Numbered from the stretch's first letter, positions 9,368 through 18,105 are shown. The stretch: DNA of 64,000 bases from Hyphomicrobiaceae bacterium (GCA_022844275.1 JALHMB010000001.1:434001-498000), one strand, 5' to 3'. Notes: generated from the sequence alone by a model not told the origin. Program-made: numbers and translations.

Positions 9368-9829
9368 TCAGCCGAGCCAGGGACTGAGCCACCCATTGGG
9401 TAGCTGGATCAGCAGCAGCTTGTTCATCACGTACCAGATGCCGAACGTGGCGCCGAAAGAGACGAGCAGCGCCGTCGGCCAAGCCACGGGATCGACGAAG
9501 CGCATGAGCACGAGCAACAGCGCGAGCGAGCAGATGACGAAGCCGATCGTATCGAAGAGGTAGCCGAACACCAGCAGCAGAGCGATGATGAGCATCACCT
9601 TGCCCCAGCGCGTCTCGCGCCAGAGGCTCGCGATGTCTTCGCTGCCGTTCTTGATGGCGCTGAAGACGATCGAGGCCGCAAAAGCCGCCGTCAGCAGGCC
9701 GAGCCAGAAGATCGCAAAGCCCGAACCCGGCTCGCGTGTCTGACCGAGACCGAGCTCATAGCCCTGGAAGGCGACGAAGATGCCGAGAACGAGCCAGACG
9801 AGCCCGCCCCACATCTGGGCATTCCGCAA
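9368..9829 (-). CDS. tctB: Tripartite tricarboxylate transporter small membrane subunit TctB
   Basis: Small four-segment membrane protein (about 153 residues) that pairs with TctA. Segments are GGLVWLVLGIFVAFQGYELG, GFAIFWLGLLTAAFAASIVF, VMLIIALLLVFGYLFDTIGF and ALLVSFGATFGIWYVMN. The family usually begins a few residues before the first membrane helix. Here a TTG at 9829 lies about 12 bases after GGAGGAG, which I take as the start; an ATG four codons later and a longer reading to 9916 are alternatives, but the longer one begins inside a strong hairpin. Confidence 0.85.
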   Translation of the reverse strand: MRNAQMWGGLVWLVLGIFVAFQGYELGLGQTREPGSGFAIFWLGLLTAAFAASIVFSAIKNGSEDIASLWRETRWGKVMLIIALLLVFGYLFDTIGFVICSLALLLVLMRFVDPVAWPTALLVSFGATFGIWYVMNKLLLIQLPNGWLSPWLG

Positions 9830-9901
9830 TAATGAAATCGTCTCCTCCCATCGTTTTTTCTTGTTGATGCCAGCCCTGTCGAGAGGACTTCGGCGTACTT
9901 T

Positions 9902-9929
9902 CCCCTCTCCCCGCAAGCGGGGAGAGGGG
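9902..9929. promoter_or_regulatory. Intercistronic hairpin between tctC and tctB
   Basis: A perfect 13-bp stem (CCCCTCTCCCCGC and its complement) with a 2-base aa loop. No T-run follows it in the direction of transcription, so it is not a classic terminator. Its position right after the binding-protein gene fits a 3'-end stabiliser that lets the binding protein be made in excess over the membrane subunits. A shorter hairpin of related sequence lies at 54326-54343. Confidence 0.55.
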
Positions 9930-9936
9930 ATGCTTC

Positions 9937-10908
9937 TTAGTCCTTCTTGAGCAGACCGAGCTTGGTCAGCGCGGCCGTTTCTTGCTTGATCACATCCCGC
10001 ACAGCCTGCTCGTAATCCTTCGTATTCATGTACCGCGGAACCATGTCGTACTTCTCGAGCGTCGCTATTACAGCGGGATCGTCGATCGCCTTCTTGAATG
10101 CGTCATGCAGGATCTGGACGATCTTTGGATCCATGCCCTTCGGGCCGGCGATGCCGAACGGACTGTCGAAGACGAATGGATAGCCAAGCTCCTTCAGCGT
10201 CGGCACATCCGGCCAGACCTTACTCCGATTGGCGGTCCAGATCGCGAGAAGGCGGAGCTGTCCTGCCTCGACCAACGGCTTCCAGCCTGTCGAGTCAGCC
10301 TGCAACGTCGTGTGACCGCCGAGGACGGCCGCGCCCGTCTCGGCGCCGCCCTTAAAGGGCACCTGCGTCAGCTTGATGCCAGCGGCATCGGCAATTTGCT
10401 CCATGCCAATGTGCAGCGACGTGCCGGAGCCCGGCGTCGCATAAGTCACCTTGCCGGGATTCGCTTTGGCGAAGTCGACGACGTCCTGCCATTTCTTGAA
10501 GGGACCATCGGCCTTGGTCGTGATGCCGAAGGTATAGCCGGTCAGATGCACGATGTAGCTGAAGCTCTTCTCGGCATCCCAACTCACCTTCTGCATGAGC
10601 GGAAGGCGCATGACCGTGATCGGCATCTGCGCGATCGTATATCCGTCGGGCTTCGCCGTCGCCGCCATGGTCGCCGGACCGAGCGTGCCCGACGCACCGG
10701 CCTTGTTGTCCGTCACGATGGGCTGACCGAGATGCTTCGAGGCCGCCTCCGCGATTGCGCGCATGGCGACGTCCGTGGATCCGCCCGCCGGCCAAGGCAC
10801 GATCATCGTGATCGGCTTCGTCGGGTAGCTCTGCGCCATCGCCATTGTGGCCGTCGCCGCAACGACCGCCGCAGCCAGCGATGCAGTGAAGAAATTCCTG
10901 GACGTCAT
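9937..10908 (-). CDS. Tripartite tricarboxylate transporter substrate-binding protein (Bug family), copy 1
   Basis: Periplasmic binding protein of the TctC/Bug family, 323 residues. The signal peptide SLAAAVVAATATMAMA is followed by the family start YPTKPITMIVPWPAGGSTD and by conserved DNKAGASGTLGP and SGTSLHIGMEQ segments. The ATG at 10908 has GGAGGAG 5 bases upstream; the longer reading lacks a signal peptide at its start. It lies next to a second Bug gene in the same direction and the two share many blocks, for example FDSPFGIAGPKGMDPK, so they are an old tandem duplication. Confidence 0.93.
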   Translation of the reverse strand: MTSRNFFTASLAAAVVAATATMAMAQSYPTKPITMIVPWPAGGSTDVAMRAIAEAASKHLGQPIVTDNKAGASGTLGPATMAATAKPDGYTIAQMPITVMRLPLMQKVSWDAEKSFSYIVHLTGYTFGITTKADGPFKKWQDVVDFAKANPGKVTYATPGSGTSLHIGMEQIADAAGIKLTQVPFKGGAETGAAVLGGHTTLQADSTGWKPLVEAGQLRLLAIWTANRSKVWPDVPTLKELGYPFVFDSPFGIAGPKGMDPKIVQILHDAFKKAIDDPAVIATLEKYDMVPRYMNTKDYEQAVRDVIKQETAALTKLGLLKKD

Positions 10909-11025
10909 ATGTCTCCTCCGGTTTTGAATTTTCACGGCGCTGCTGCGCCTTAGCCCGCATAGTTGACCCGGCGCGTTCGATCGCGCTCTCGAAAACGTAG
11001 TCAGGCCCAATGCCCGATAGGAGCG

Positions 11026-12006
11026 CTATTTGGCAAGCCCTATTCGCTCGAGCGCCGCTTTCTCGTAGGCGGTCGTTTGCTTGATGATCTCGAGGTAACC
11101 TTTCTGATCGGCGTAATTCGGCACCATGAAGAATTTGTCGAGGACGGCGATCGTCTCTGGATCCTCGAGGCCCTTCTTGAAGGCGTCGTGGATGATCTGC
11201 ACGTGCTTCGGGTCCATGCCCTTCGGGCCGGCGATGCCGAATGGGCTGTCGAACACCCACGGGTAGCCGAGATCCTTCAGCGTCGGGACGTCCGGCCAGG
11301 CCTTGGCGCGCTCCTTGGTCCAGATCATGAGCGCGCGCATGGTGCCATCGCCGACGAAGGGCACGAGCCCGCTGCCGCCAACGGCCATGTCGATGTGTCC
11401 ACCGAGCACGGCCGCACGCTGCTCGCCATCACCCTTGAAGGGTACATGCGTGAGTTGGATGCCGGACTGCCCAGCGATGAGCTCCATTCCGATGTGCAGC
11501 GAGGTGCCAGCCCCCGGCGAGCCATAGCTCACCTTGCCGGGGTTGGCTTTTGCGAAGTCGATGACGTCCTGCCATTTCTTGAATGGGCTCTCGCCTCTGA
11601 CGCCCACGGCGAAGGCATAACCAGTTAGGTGAACGATGTAGGTGAAGTCCGTGTCGGGATTCCACGAGACTTTCTGGTTCTTCATGAGCGGCAGGCGGAA
11701 CACCGTGATCGGGATCTGCGAGATGGTGTAGCCGTCGGGCTTTGCCGTCGCCGCCATAGTCGCGGGGCCGAGCGTGCCCGAAGCACCGCCCTTGTTGTCG
11801 ACGATGATCGGCTGACCGAGATGCTTTTCTGCGCCACGCGCAATGGCGCGCATGGAGATGTCGGTCGAGCCGCCAGCGGGCCACGGCACGATCAGCGTGA
11901 TCGGCTTGGACGGAAATGCCTGAGCGTGTGCGGGCGTATGAAACGCGAGGGCGGCGGGTAGCAGTGCGGCAAAGACAATAGCAGTGAACACCCGGCGAAG
12001 GGGCAT
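11026..12006 (-). CDS. Tripartite tricarboxylate transporter substrate-binding protein (Bug family), copy 2
   Basis: Second TctC/Bug protein, 326 residues. It has a signal peptide (VFAALLPAALAFHTPAHAQ region) then FPSKPITLIVPWPAGGSTD. It matches copy 1 along its length (NKGGASGTLGPATMAATAKPD, KKWQDVIDFAKANPGKV) but differs in the ligand-contact loops: copy 1 has LQADSTGWKPLVEAG where copy 2 has DMAVGGSGLVPFVGDG. The ATG at 12006 follows GGGAGGAATGTT. One TctAB pair with two binding proteins suggests two related ligands or backup. It lies 117 bp upstream of copy 1. Confidence 0.93.
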   Translation of the reverse strand: MPLRRVFTAIVFAALLPAALAFHTPAHAQAFPSKPITLIVPWPAGGSTDISMRAIARGAEKHLGQPIIVDNKGGASGTLGPATMAATAKPDGYTISQIPITVFRLPLMKNQKVSWNPDTDFTYIVHLTGYAFAVGVRGESPFKKWQDVIDFAKANPGKVSYGSPGAGTSLHIGMELIAGQSGIQLTHVPFKGDGEQRAAVLGGHIDMAVGGSGLVPFVGDGTMRALMIWTKERAKAWPDVPTLKDLGYPWVFDSPFGIAGPKGMDPKHVQIIHDAFKKGLEDPETIAVLDKFFMVPNYADQKGYLEIIKQTTAYEKAALERIGLAK

Positions 12007-12211
12007 AACATTCCTCCCTTTGATGCTTCCCGCTTTCTGCGGGTTGTTCTTCAATTCGTGGAACGAAACACCGGCTGCGGGGACGGAAGCCGCGACCGGA
12101 AGCTCTTGGGCAACTCAGCCCTGCTCAGCAGGGCCTCACCCTTGTTCTTGGCACTGACAGTGGCCTGTCAGAACGCGCTTGTCCAGCGCGCCCCGATCTG
12201 CGGAACCGGCC

Positions 12212-12979
12212 TCAGGAGCCGATGGTCACCCCACCATCGGCGACGATCACCTGACCGGTGATGAAGGCGCCGGCGGGCGCGGCGAGGAATGCTGCGATGC
12301 CCCCGATATCTTCGGGCTCGCCGATGCGGCGCAGCGGCGTCGTGACGAGGCGACGCTGGAGATTTGCCTCGTCCTCCCAGAGCGCTTTTGCGAAATCGGT
12401 CTTGACCAAGCCCGGCGCGATGCAGTTGACGCGGATGTTCTTGGGGCCCCACTCGACGGCCAGTGCGCGTGCAAGTGCGAAGTCCGCTGCCTTCGATATC
12501 CCGTAGGCGCCGAGGATGTTCGATCCGCGGATGCCGCCGATCGAGGAGATGATAGTCACCGTGCCACCGCCCCGCTCGGCCATGCCGGGGATGGCGAGAT
12601 TGGCGAGCCACAGGTTCGACTTGATGTTCGTCGCCATGATCTTGTCGAACTGGTCATCGGAAATGCCCGCGAGCGGACCGTAGTAGGGATTGACTGCTGC
12701 GTTGCACACGAGTGCATCGAGCTTGCCGTACTTGTCGAGCGTACCTTTGACGAGCGCCTCCACCTCTTCGCGCCGCCCGATGTTGCAGGGAATGACGTGT
12801 GCTTCGCCGCCCTCTTTGCGGATTGCCGACGCCACCTCTTCGCAAGCAGGCGCCTTGCGGCTCGAGACCACAACCTTGGCGCCCATGGCCGCCATGATCT
12901 CCGCGATCGAACGGCCGATGCCGCGGCTCGAGCCCGTGATCAGCGCAACCTGGCCCTTTAGGTCGAAGGGGTTCTTCAT
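12212..12979 (-). CDS. SDR family oxidoreductase
   Basis: Classical short-chain dehydrogenase/reductase of 255 residues. The NAD(P)-binding motif is GSSRGIGRS (about residues 16-24), the NAG-like motif reads VCNAAVN, and the catalytic Ser and Tyr-x-x-x-Lys are in IISSIGG and YGISK. The C-terminus GQVIVADGGVTIGS is typical of the fabG-like group. It is first in the minus-strand operon with the two Bug proteins, TctBA and the amidase, and is divergent from the FAH-family gene, so it probably oxidises or reduces an intermediate of the same catabolic route. Confidence 0.92.
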   Translation of the reverse strand: MKNPFDLKGQVALITGSSRGIGRSIAEIMAAMGAKVVVSSRKAPACEEVASAIRKEGGEAHVIPCNIGRREEVEALVKGTLDKYGKLDALVCNAAVNPYYGPLAGISDDQFDKIMATNIKSNLWLANLAIPGMAERGGGTVTIISSIGGIRGSNILGAYGISKAADFALARALAVEWGPKNIRVNCIAPGLVKTDFAKALWEDEANLQRRLVTTPLRRIGEPEDIGGIAAFLAAPAGAFITGQVIVADGGVTIGS

Positions 12980-13133
12980 GATGGCGTCTCCTCGCTCGGA
13001 TTTGGGGTTGGCCGCATCTGAGCAGGCTTGCTATCCGGTGGCAATGGCGAGTGGCAATGGCTCTGGACAGGACCTCGGCCGCGCCCTACGCATGCGGGAC
13101 CCAATCAAAAATCCCTCAGAGGAGTGAAAGCCC
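12980..13133. promoter_or_regulatory. Divergent promoter region of the catabolic cluster
   Basis: A 154-bp gap between the start codons of the SDR gene (minus) and the FAH-family gene (plus). It must hold the promoters for both arms of the cluster. I see no clear dyad or named box in it. GAGGAG near the FAH start (13118-13124) is the ribosome site. Confidence 0.5.
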
Positions 13134-13982
13134 ATGAAGCTCGTTCGCTTCGGTGCGCCCGGCGCCGAGAAGCCTGGTCTCGTCGGCCCCGACGGCACGA
13201 TCCGGGACCTCTCGGCCCACGTGAAGGACATCGACGGCAGCACGCTCGGCGAAGCGAGCCTCGCCAAGCTGCGCGCGCTCAATCCGGCCTCGCTTCCCGC
13301 AGCGCCCGCAGGCGCGCGCCTCGGCGCACCGGTCGGTAATGTCCGGAACTTCGTCGCCATTGGCCTCAACTACGCCGACCACGCCAAGGAAGCCGGTCAG
13401 CCGATCCCGGCCGAGCCGATCGTCTTCTACAAGCTCACGAACTGCATTGTCGGTCCGAACGACGACGTGATGATCCCGCGCGACTCGACCAAGCTCGACT
13501 GGGAGCTCGAGATCGCCTTCGTCGTCGGCAAGCGCGCCCGCTATGTCGATCTCAAAGACGCCAAGAGCCACATCGCCGGCTACACGATCTGCAACGACAT
13601 CTCAGAGCGCGCCTTCCAGATGGAGCGCGGCGGCCAGTGGATGAAGGGCAAGTGCGCCGAAACCTTCGGCCCGCTCGGCCCCTGGCTCGTTACTGCGGAC
13701 GAGGTCAAGGATGTCGACAACCTCACGATGTCGCTCGACCTCAACGGCAAGCGCACGCAGTCGGGATCGACGAGCACGATGATCTTCAAGTGCGACTTCA
13801 TCCTGCACTACGTCTCGCAGTTCATGGTGCTCGAACCGGGCGATGTCGTGACGACAGGCACGCCGCCGGGCGTCGGCCTCGGCTTCAAGCCGCCCGTGTT
13901 CCTGAAGGCCGGTGACGTCATGAAGCTCACCATCGAGGGTCTCGGCACGCAGCAGCAGAAGGTCGTCCCCTTCAAGCTCTGA
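13134..13982 (+). CDS. Fumarylacetoacetate hydrolase family protein
   Basis: A 282-residue FAH-fold enzyme; the family hydrolyses or decarboxylates acylpyruvates and related 2-oxo acids using a divalent metal. The core motifs are visible: FVAIGLNYADHAKEAG, PIVFYKLTNCIVGPND, the metal-binding DWELEIAFVVGKRAR (E-x-E-type ligands) and VTTGTPPGVGLGFKPP. The closest match in kind is ureidoglycolate lyase / 2,4-diketo-3-deoxy-sugar-acid hydrolase, which would fit downstream of the sugar-acid dehydratase and dehydrogenase encoded next to it. Ribosome site GAGGAG lies 10 bases upstream of the ATG. Confidence 0.9.
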   Translation: MKLVRFGAPGAEKPGLVGPDGTIRDLSAHVKDIDGSTLGEASLAKLRALNPASLPAAPAGARLGAPVGNVRNFVAIGLNYADHAKEAGQPIPAEPIVFYKLTNCIVGPNDDVMIPRDSTKLDWELEIAFVVGKRARYVDLKDAKSHIAGYTICNDISERAFQMERGGQWMKGKCAETFGPLGPWLVTADEVKDVDNLTMSLDLNGKRTQSGSTSTMIFKCDFILHYVSQFMVLEPGDVVTTGTPPGVGLGFKPPVFLKAGDVMKLTIEGLGTQQQKVVPFKL

Positions 13983-14048
13983 AACGACCACGCCGGCGCG
14001 CCCGCAAACAAAACAAGAGGCGCGTCGGCTTGCCCGGGAGGCACGCCC

Positions 14049-15041
14049 ATGAAAGCGCTGGTCTACACCGGCCCGAAGACCATGGTCTTCCGGGACGAGC
14101 CCGATCCGCAGGCCAACGAGGACGTCGTCGTCAAAGTCGACGTCTGCGGCATCTGCGGCTCGGACATGCACGTCTACCTCGGACACAATCCGGCTCAACC
14201 GCCCCCGGAAATCCTGGGGCACGAAGCGGCGGGCGTCGTCGTATCCGGAGACCGGCGCGGACAGCGCGTCGCCATAAACCCTATTGTTTCGTGCAGCGAC
14301 TGCGATGTCTGCCGAAGTGGCCGGCAACATCTTTGCAGTCAGCGGCAAGTCATCTCACGCACACCGCGTCCAGGGGCATTCGCCGAGCTTGTCAGGGTGC
14401 CGGAACGCAATCTTTTCGCGGTGCCGAATACCTTGACCATGGAACTCGCAGCTTTGGCTGAGCCCTTCGCCGTCGGCTATCATGCCGTCAACCTCGGAGA
14501 GCGCGCGCTTCATGCGCCGCTCGCGGCTTCGAGCGTCGCAGTGATTGGCGGCGGTCCCATTGGCCTCGTCACTGCACAAATCCTCGGGTCGCGAGGCACG
14601 CAAAACATCCTCATCGCTGAAACGAGCGCCGCGCGGCGCGCCACAATCAATGCCGCGGGCCGCTTTGGAGCCTACGATCCACTCGGTGACCGCCGGCCGC
14701 CCAATGGAAGCGTCGACCTTGTTGTCGATGCCTATGGTGGGAAATCGTCGCGCGAGGAAGCCGTGCGGCTGGTCAGGCTCGGGGGCACCATCGTCCATGT
14801 CGGGCTCGCATCGGCCGAAGGCGGCATCGAATATCTCCAGCTCACCCGCGGCGAGATCAGCCTCCTGGGCTCCTTCGCCTACACGCCTGTCGAGTTCCGC
14901 GAGACACTGGCCGGGCTCGCGTCCGGTATTTTCGGACCGATCGAGTGGACGGAGCAGCGGCCTCTCTCGGAGGGCGCCACCGCCTTCTCCGAGCTTGCCG
15001 CGGGCAAGGTCGCGTCCGCCAAAATCCTCCTCAAGATGTGA
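14049..15041 (+). CDS. Zinc-dependent alcohol dehydrogenase family protein
   Basis: Medium-chain dehydrogenase of 330 residues. Catalytic zinc residues are seen in VCGICGSDMH (Cys) and GHEAAGVV (His-Glu); a four-cysteine structural zinc site is present as CSDCDVCRSGRQHLC; the NAD-binding Rossmann motif is VIGGGPIGLV. The set resembles threonine, sorbitol and L-idonate dehydrogenases. It lies 66 bp after the FAH gene and 13 bp before the enolase-superfamily gene, so it likely oxidises a sugar-acid or polyol in the same path. Substrate cannot be set from sequence. Confidence 0.9.
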   Translation: MKALVYTGPKTMVFRDEPDPQANEDVVVKVDVCGICGSDMHVYLGHNPAQPPPEILGHEAAGVVVSGDRRGQRVAINPIVSCSDCDVCRSGRQHLCSQRQVISRTPRPGAFAELVRVPERNLFAVPNTLTMELAALAEPFAVGYHAVNLGERALHAPLAASSVAVIGGGPIGLVTAQILGSRGTQNILIAETSAARRATINAAGRFGAYDPLGDRRPPNGSVDLVVDAYGGKSSREEAVRLVRLGGTIVHVGLASAEGGIEYLQLTRGEISLLGSFAYTPVEFRETLAGLASGIFGPIEWTEQRPLSEGATAFSELAAGKVASAKILLKM

Positions 15042-15054
15042 GCCAGACGAGAGC

Positions 15055-16176
15055 ATGGGCATGTCCGACACGACCATCGTAAGCCTGAAGACCACGCTGC
15101 TCCGCGTGCCGTGGAATGGCGATCCGCCCGCAGCCGGCATCGTGCCGCCAGGCCCGCGCGAGTACGTGGTGGTTGAGATCGGGACGAAGGGCGGCCTCAC
15201 GGGTCTCGGCTACCTGCATATCCTGAGCGGCGGCGCAGCGACGATCGCGACCTGCCTCGAAGAGATGATCGCGCCGAAAATCCTCGGGAGGGACGCAACT
15301 GAAGTCGAGGGCATCTGGCAAACGCTCTGGAAGAGCACGTACTGGGTCGGGCGCGGTGGCATCGCGACGTTCGCGCTTTCGGCCGTTGACATCGCGCTGT
15401 GGGATATCGTCGGCAAACGCGCCGGTCTGCCACTGCATCGCCTCTGGGGCAACGCCCGCGCGTCCGTTCCCGCCTATGGCTCCGGTTGCTGGCGCGGGCT
15501 CGGCCGCGACGGCATGATCGAGCGCGCGAAGTACTTCACCGGCATGGGCCTCAAGGCCATCAAGATGCAGGTCGCGCACATCCGGCCCTGGCGTGAGGAC
15601 GTCCGCAATGTCTACGCCATGCGTGAGGCGCTCGGCCCCGATATCGAGATCATGATCGACGTGAACATGGGCTGGACGGCCGACACGGCCATCCAGGCCG
15701 GCCATCACATCGATGAAGCCGATCCCTATTGGCTCGAGGAACCTGTCGTGTGCGAGGACTTCGACGGCTATCAGCGCGTGGCTGCCGCGCTGAAGACCCG
15801 CATTGTCGGCGGCGAGAGCCACTTCACGCGCTTTGACTTGCGGCCCTTCTTCCGCACGCCCTCCTCTCCCATTCTCCAGCCGGACCCCATGCGAGGCGGC
15901 CTGACCGAGCTTCGCAAGATCGCGGCAGTTGCAGATACGTGGGGCATTCAGATCGCGCCGCATCTGTTCCACGAGTTGACCGTGCACGTGATGGCCTCGA
16001 TCCCCAATGCCAACTATCTCGAGTACATGACCTGGAACGACGATCTCTGGGTCAATCCAGCCATTCCCGTCGATGGCCAGCTCAAGCCGGGTGAGGCACC
16101 CGGGCACGGCGTTGCCTTCAAGCCGGAGCTGCTCAAGGACCATCGCGTGGGAGGCAGCGAGGTGACGGCTCGCTGA
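15055..16176 (+). CDS. Mandelate racemase/muconate-lactonizing (enolase superfamily) dehydratase
   Basis: A 373-residue enolase-superfamily enzyme, probably an acid-sugar dehydratase. Metal ligands are in MIDVNMGW (Asp), WLEEPV (Glu) and VGGESHF (Glu), and the general-base His appears in IAPHLFHELTVH. The usual KxK motif on the second strand reads IKMQV, so the second Lys is replaced by Gln, which narrows the chemistry. The ATG at 15055 follows closely on the dehydrogenase gene; an ATG two codons later is also possible. The longer reading back to 14545 overlaps the dehydrogenase and is an artefact. Confidence 0.9.
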   Translation: MGMSDTTIVSLKTTLLRVPWNGDPPAAGIVPPGPREYVVVEIGTKGGLTGLGYLHILSGGAATIATCLEEMIAPKILGRDATEVEGIWQTLWKSTYWVGRGGIATFALSAVDIALWDIVGKRAGLPLHRLWGNARASVPAYGSGCWRGLGRDGMIERAKYFTGMGLKAIKMQVAHIRPWREDVRNVYAMREALGPDIEIMIDVNMGWTADTAIQAGHHIDEADPYWLEEPVVCEDFDGYQRVAAALKTRIVGGESHFTRFDLRPFFRTPSSPILQPDPMRGGLTELRKIAAVADTWGIQIAPHLFHELTVHVMASIPNANYLEYMTWNDDLWVNPAIPVDGQLKPGEAPGHGVAFKPELLKDHRVGGSEVTAR

Positions 16177-16300
16177 GGCGCCAAAGTCTCAGTGTCGGGC
16201 TCGCAAGCGCTAATCCGAACCTGCCGTTTTCCTTTCCTTCACCAATTGGTGGCTAACTCGGCAAGAATTGCTCCGCCCGCCTTGCCGAGGATGGTCCCCA

Positions 16301-16783
16301 ATGACTGCCAAAGCCGTCTGCCGCTTTGCTCAAGCCGCAATTGCGCTGGTCGCCCTGACCACTGCCGCTGCCGCCGAAGACCTCGTCGTCAAGTACGACC
16401 AGTCCCAGCTGCTGCGCGTGCCGCGCGCGGTGACCTCCATCATTATCGGCAATCCGAGCATTGCTGACGTGACCGTGCAGTCGCCGAATCTGCTGGTCAT
16501 CACCGGCCGTACGTTCGGCATCACCAACGTGATCGCCCTCGATTCCGACCGCAATGTCATCCAGGACCAGCGGGTCGTGGTGATCCGGGACGGCACGAGC
16601 CAGGTGAGCCTCTATCGAGGTGCGAAGCGCGAGACCTACAATTGCGCGCCCCACTGCAATCCGAGCCTGATGGCCGGCGACGACGCCAAGTACTTCGGCG
16701 AGGTCAAGAGCGGCTTCGAAGGCAAGACGCAGTTCTCCGACAAGGCCGCGGACGGCAACGGTGGCCCCGGCGGCAGCAACTAA
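16301..16783 (+). CDS. Secreted pilus-assembly N-terminal domain protein (CpaC/RcpA N-domain-like)
   Basis: A 160-residue protein with a signal peptide (AQAAIALVALTTAAAA) and a domain like the N-terminal domain of type II/III secretion and Cpa pilus secretins: LLRVPRAVTSIIIGNPSIADVT, LLVITGRTFGITNVIALD and VVIRDG. The secretin barrel itself is missing, so this is a stand-alone version. After the domain come two Cys (NCAPHCNPSL) and a Gly-rich tail. The ATG at 16301 has GAGGATGG upstream. No other pilus genes are near. It may bind an outer-membrane or pilus part, but that is inference. Confidence 0.8.
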   Translation: MTAKAVCRFAQAAIALVALTTAAAAEDLVVKYDQSQLLRVPRAVTSIIIGNPSIADVTVQSPNLLVITGRTFGITNVIALDSDRNVIQDQRVVVIRDGTSQVSLYRGAKRETYNCAPHCNPSLMAGDDAKYFGEVKSGFEGKTQFSDKAADGNGGPGGSN

Positions 16784-16815
16784 CGGAACCCACCTCTCGA
16801 CCACAACCGCGTTGC

Positions 16816-17115
16816 CTAGCCCTTCCTGATCTCAACCTCGATGAACGCGACATCGTGGTCCGTCGGGTTGATCACGTTGTGCTCGACGCCCTCGCCCCGA
16901 TAGTACGGCACGCCGTTCGTCAGCGGGACGACGCGCTCGGTGCCGCCGGGCTCCTCGAGTTTCAGCGCCCCGTCGGTCACGGGCAGCACTACGTAATCGT
17001 GGCCGTGCCGGTGCCAGCCCGTCTCGGCACCAGGTGTGAAATCCCACCGCGTCGTGATCACACGCTCGTTGTCGATGAGCACCGTCGGGACGGCCTTGGG
17101 GCGGGCTGAGGTCAT
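16816..17115 (-). CDS. Cupin domain-containing protein
   Basis: A 99-residue single-domain cupin. The metal-binding motif is GAETGWHRHGHDYVVLPVTDG with His-His-Glu-like ligands partly changed, and the second motif is YRGEGVEHNVIN. It lies 16 bp after the LysR gene on the same strand, so the two form an operon. Such small cupins often tune the level of a small molecule, but the substrate is unknown. Confidence 0.88.
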   Translation of the reverse strand: MTSARPKAVPTVLIDNERVITTRWDFTPGAETGWHRHGHDYVVLPVTDGALKLEEPGGTERVVPLTNGVPYYRGEGVEHNVINPTDHDVAFIEVEIRKG

Positions 17116-17131
17116 GATCGTTCTCCGGTTG

Positions 17132-18058
17132 TTATCGCTTCTTCCTCGAGCTTAGTGCGGCCTGCTCTTTCCGACCACCCAGTTGAATACGAAGCCCGAG
17201 GATCGCCTCACGCACGATGGTGAGCGCCTTCTCCTCCGACTTGTTGTGATGCTGGATCACGGCAAGCGTTCGCTGGAGCGGTGGATCGAGCGGGCGAACC
17301 ACCAGCCCTTTTTCCATCCCGGAAATTGCCATCTCGGGTACGATCGATATGCCGAGACCCACCGCTACGACTGCCTTTAATGCCTCTACAGTGCCGATCA
17401 CCATCGTTGCTTTTGGCGTGGGGACGGCTTGCGACAGCCAGCGTAGCACCACGTGCTGGATGGCACCTGGCTCGAGTATGAGCTGCTGGTGTGCGGCATA
17501 GGCCGGGTCCACGACTTCCGGAACGCCCTTCAGGTCCGCCGGCAAAATCGCCACCATGCGTTCGTCACTCAAAGCCTCCACACGAATGAGCGGCTCATCG
17601 ATCGGCAAGGTGACGACGCCGAGATCGATCTTGTTTTCCAGGATGGCCTCGACGCTCTCTGCCGTTGTGAGATTTCTGATCAGCAGCTCGATGCCGGGGT
17701 GCTCTGCACGCAGCGACTTGATCACCGGCGGCAGGAAGTACATCAGCGCCGAGAGACCGGTTCCCATGCGCACGCGACCAATCCAGCCATCCCTGAAGCG
17801 GCGCATGGCGGTGACGATGGCTTCCGCCTCCTCGCCGATCTTGGTCGCGCGCTCGATCACCTCCTGGCCGGCGATCGTCGCATACGCTTTCTTCCCGAGA
17901 CGCTCGACGAGCATGACGCCCAGGCGCTCTTCGAGCTCGCGGATCTGAACGCTGACCGCCGACTGTGAGAGATTGAGTTCGCGCGCCGCCCCAGTGAAGC
18001 TGCCGAGCCTCACGACGGTCTCGAGCGTGCGAAGCTGGTCCAGATTGAGCGCCCGCAT
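17132..18058 (-). CDS. LysR family transcriptional regulator
   Basis: A 308-residue LysR-type regulator. The N-terminal winged helix-turn-helix is clear (LRTLETVVRLGSFTGAAREL, LSQSAVSVQIRELEERLG), followed by the effector-binding domain with RMGTGLSALMYFLPPVIK and GLGISIVPEMA. It is divergent from a GNAT acetyltransferase gene and followed by a cupin gene. A 21-bp dyad 27 bases upstream of its start fits its own binding site, implying autoregulation and control of the GNAT gene. Confidence 0.93.
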   Translation of the reverse strand: MRALNLDQLRTLETVVRLGSFTGAARELNLSQSAVSVQIRELEERLGVMLVERLGKKAYATIAGQEVIERATKIGEEAEAIVTAMRRFRDGWIGRVRMGTGLSALMYFLPPVIKSLRAEHPGIELLIRNLTTAESVEAILENKIDLGVVTLPIDEPLIRVEALSDERMVAILPADLKGVPEVVDPAYAAHQQLILEPGAIQHVVLRWLSQAVPTPKATMVIGTVEALKAVVAVGLGISIVPEMAISGMEKGLVVRPLDPPLQRTLAVIQHHNKSEEKALTIVREAILGLRIQLGGRKEQAALSSRKKR

Positions 18059-18084
18059 TGATCACCTTTTTGCATCATTTCCAT

Positions 18085-18105
18085 TTAAACAATGAATTTG
18101 ATTAA
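18085..18105. promoter_or_regulatory. Candidate LysR operator
   Basis: A 21-bp near-perfect dyad with arms TTAAACAA and TTGATTAA around a 5-base centre, in an AT-rich patch between the divergent LysR (start 18058) and GNAT genes. It contains the T-N11-A form typical of LysR-type sites. Seen in sequence; binding is inferred. Confidence 0.6.

Noticed and set aside
9368-9916. TctB start at 9916
   Set aside because: It would begin with a TTG inside the perfect hairpin at 9902-9929 and adds a basic leader not found in TctB.
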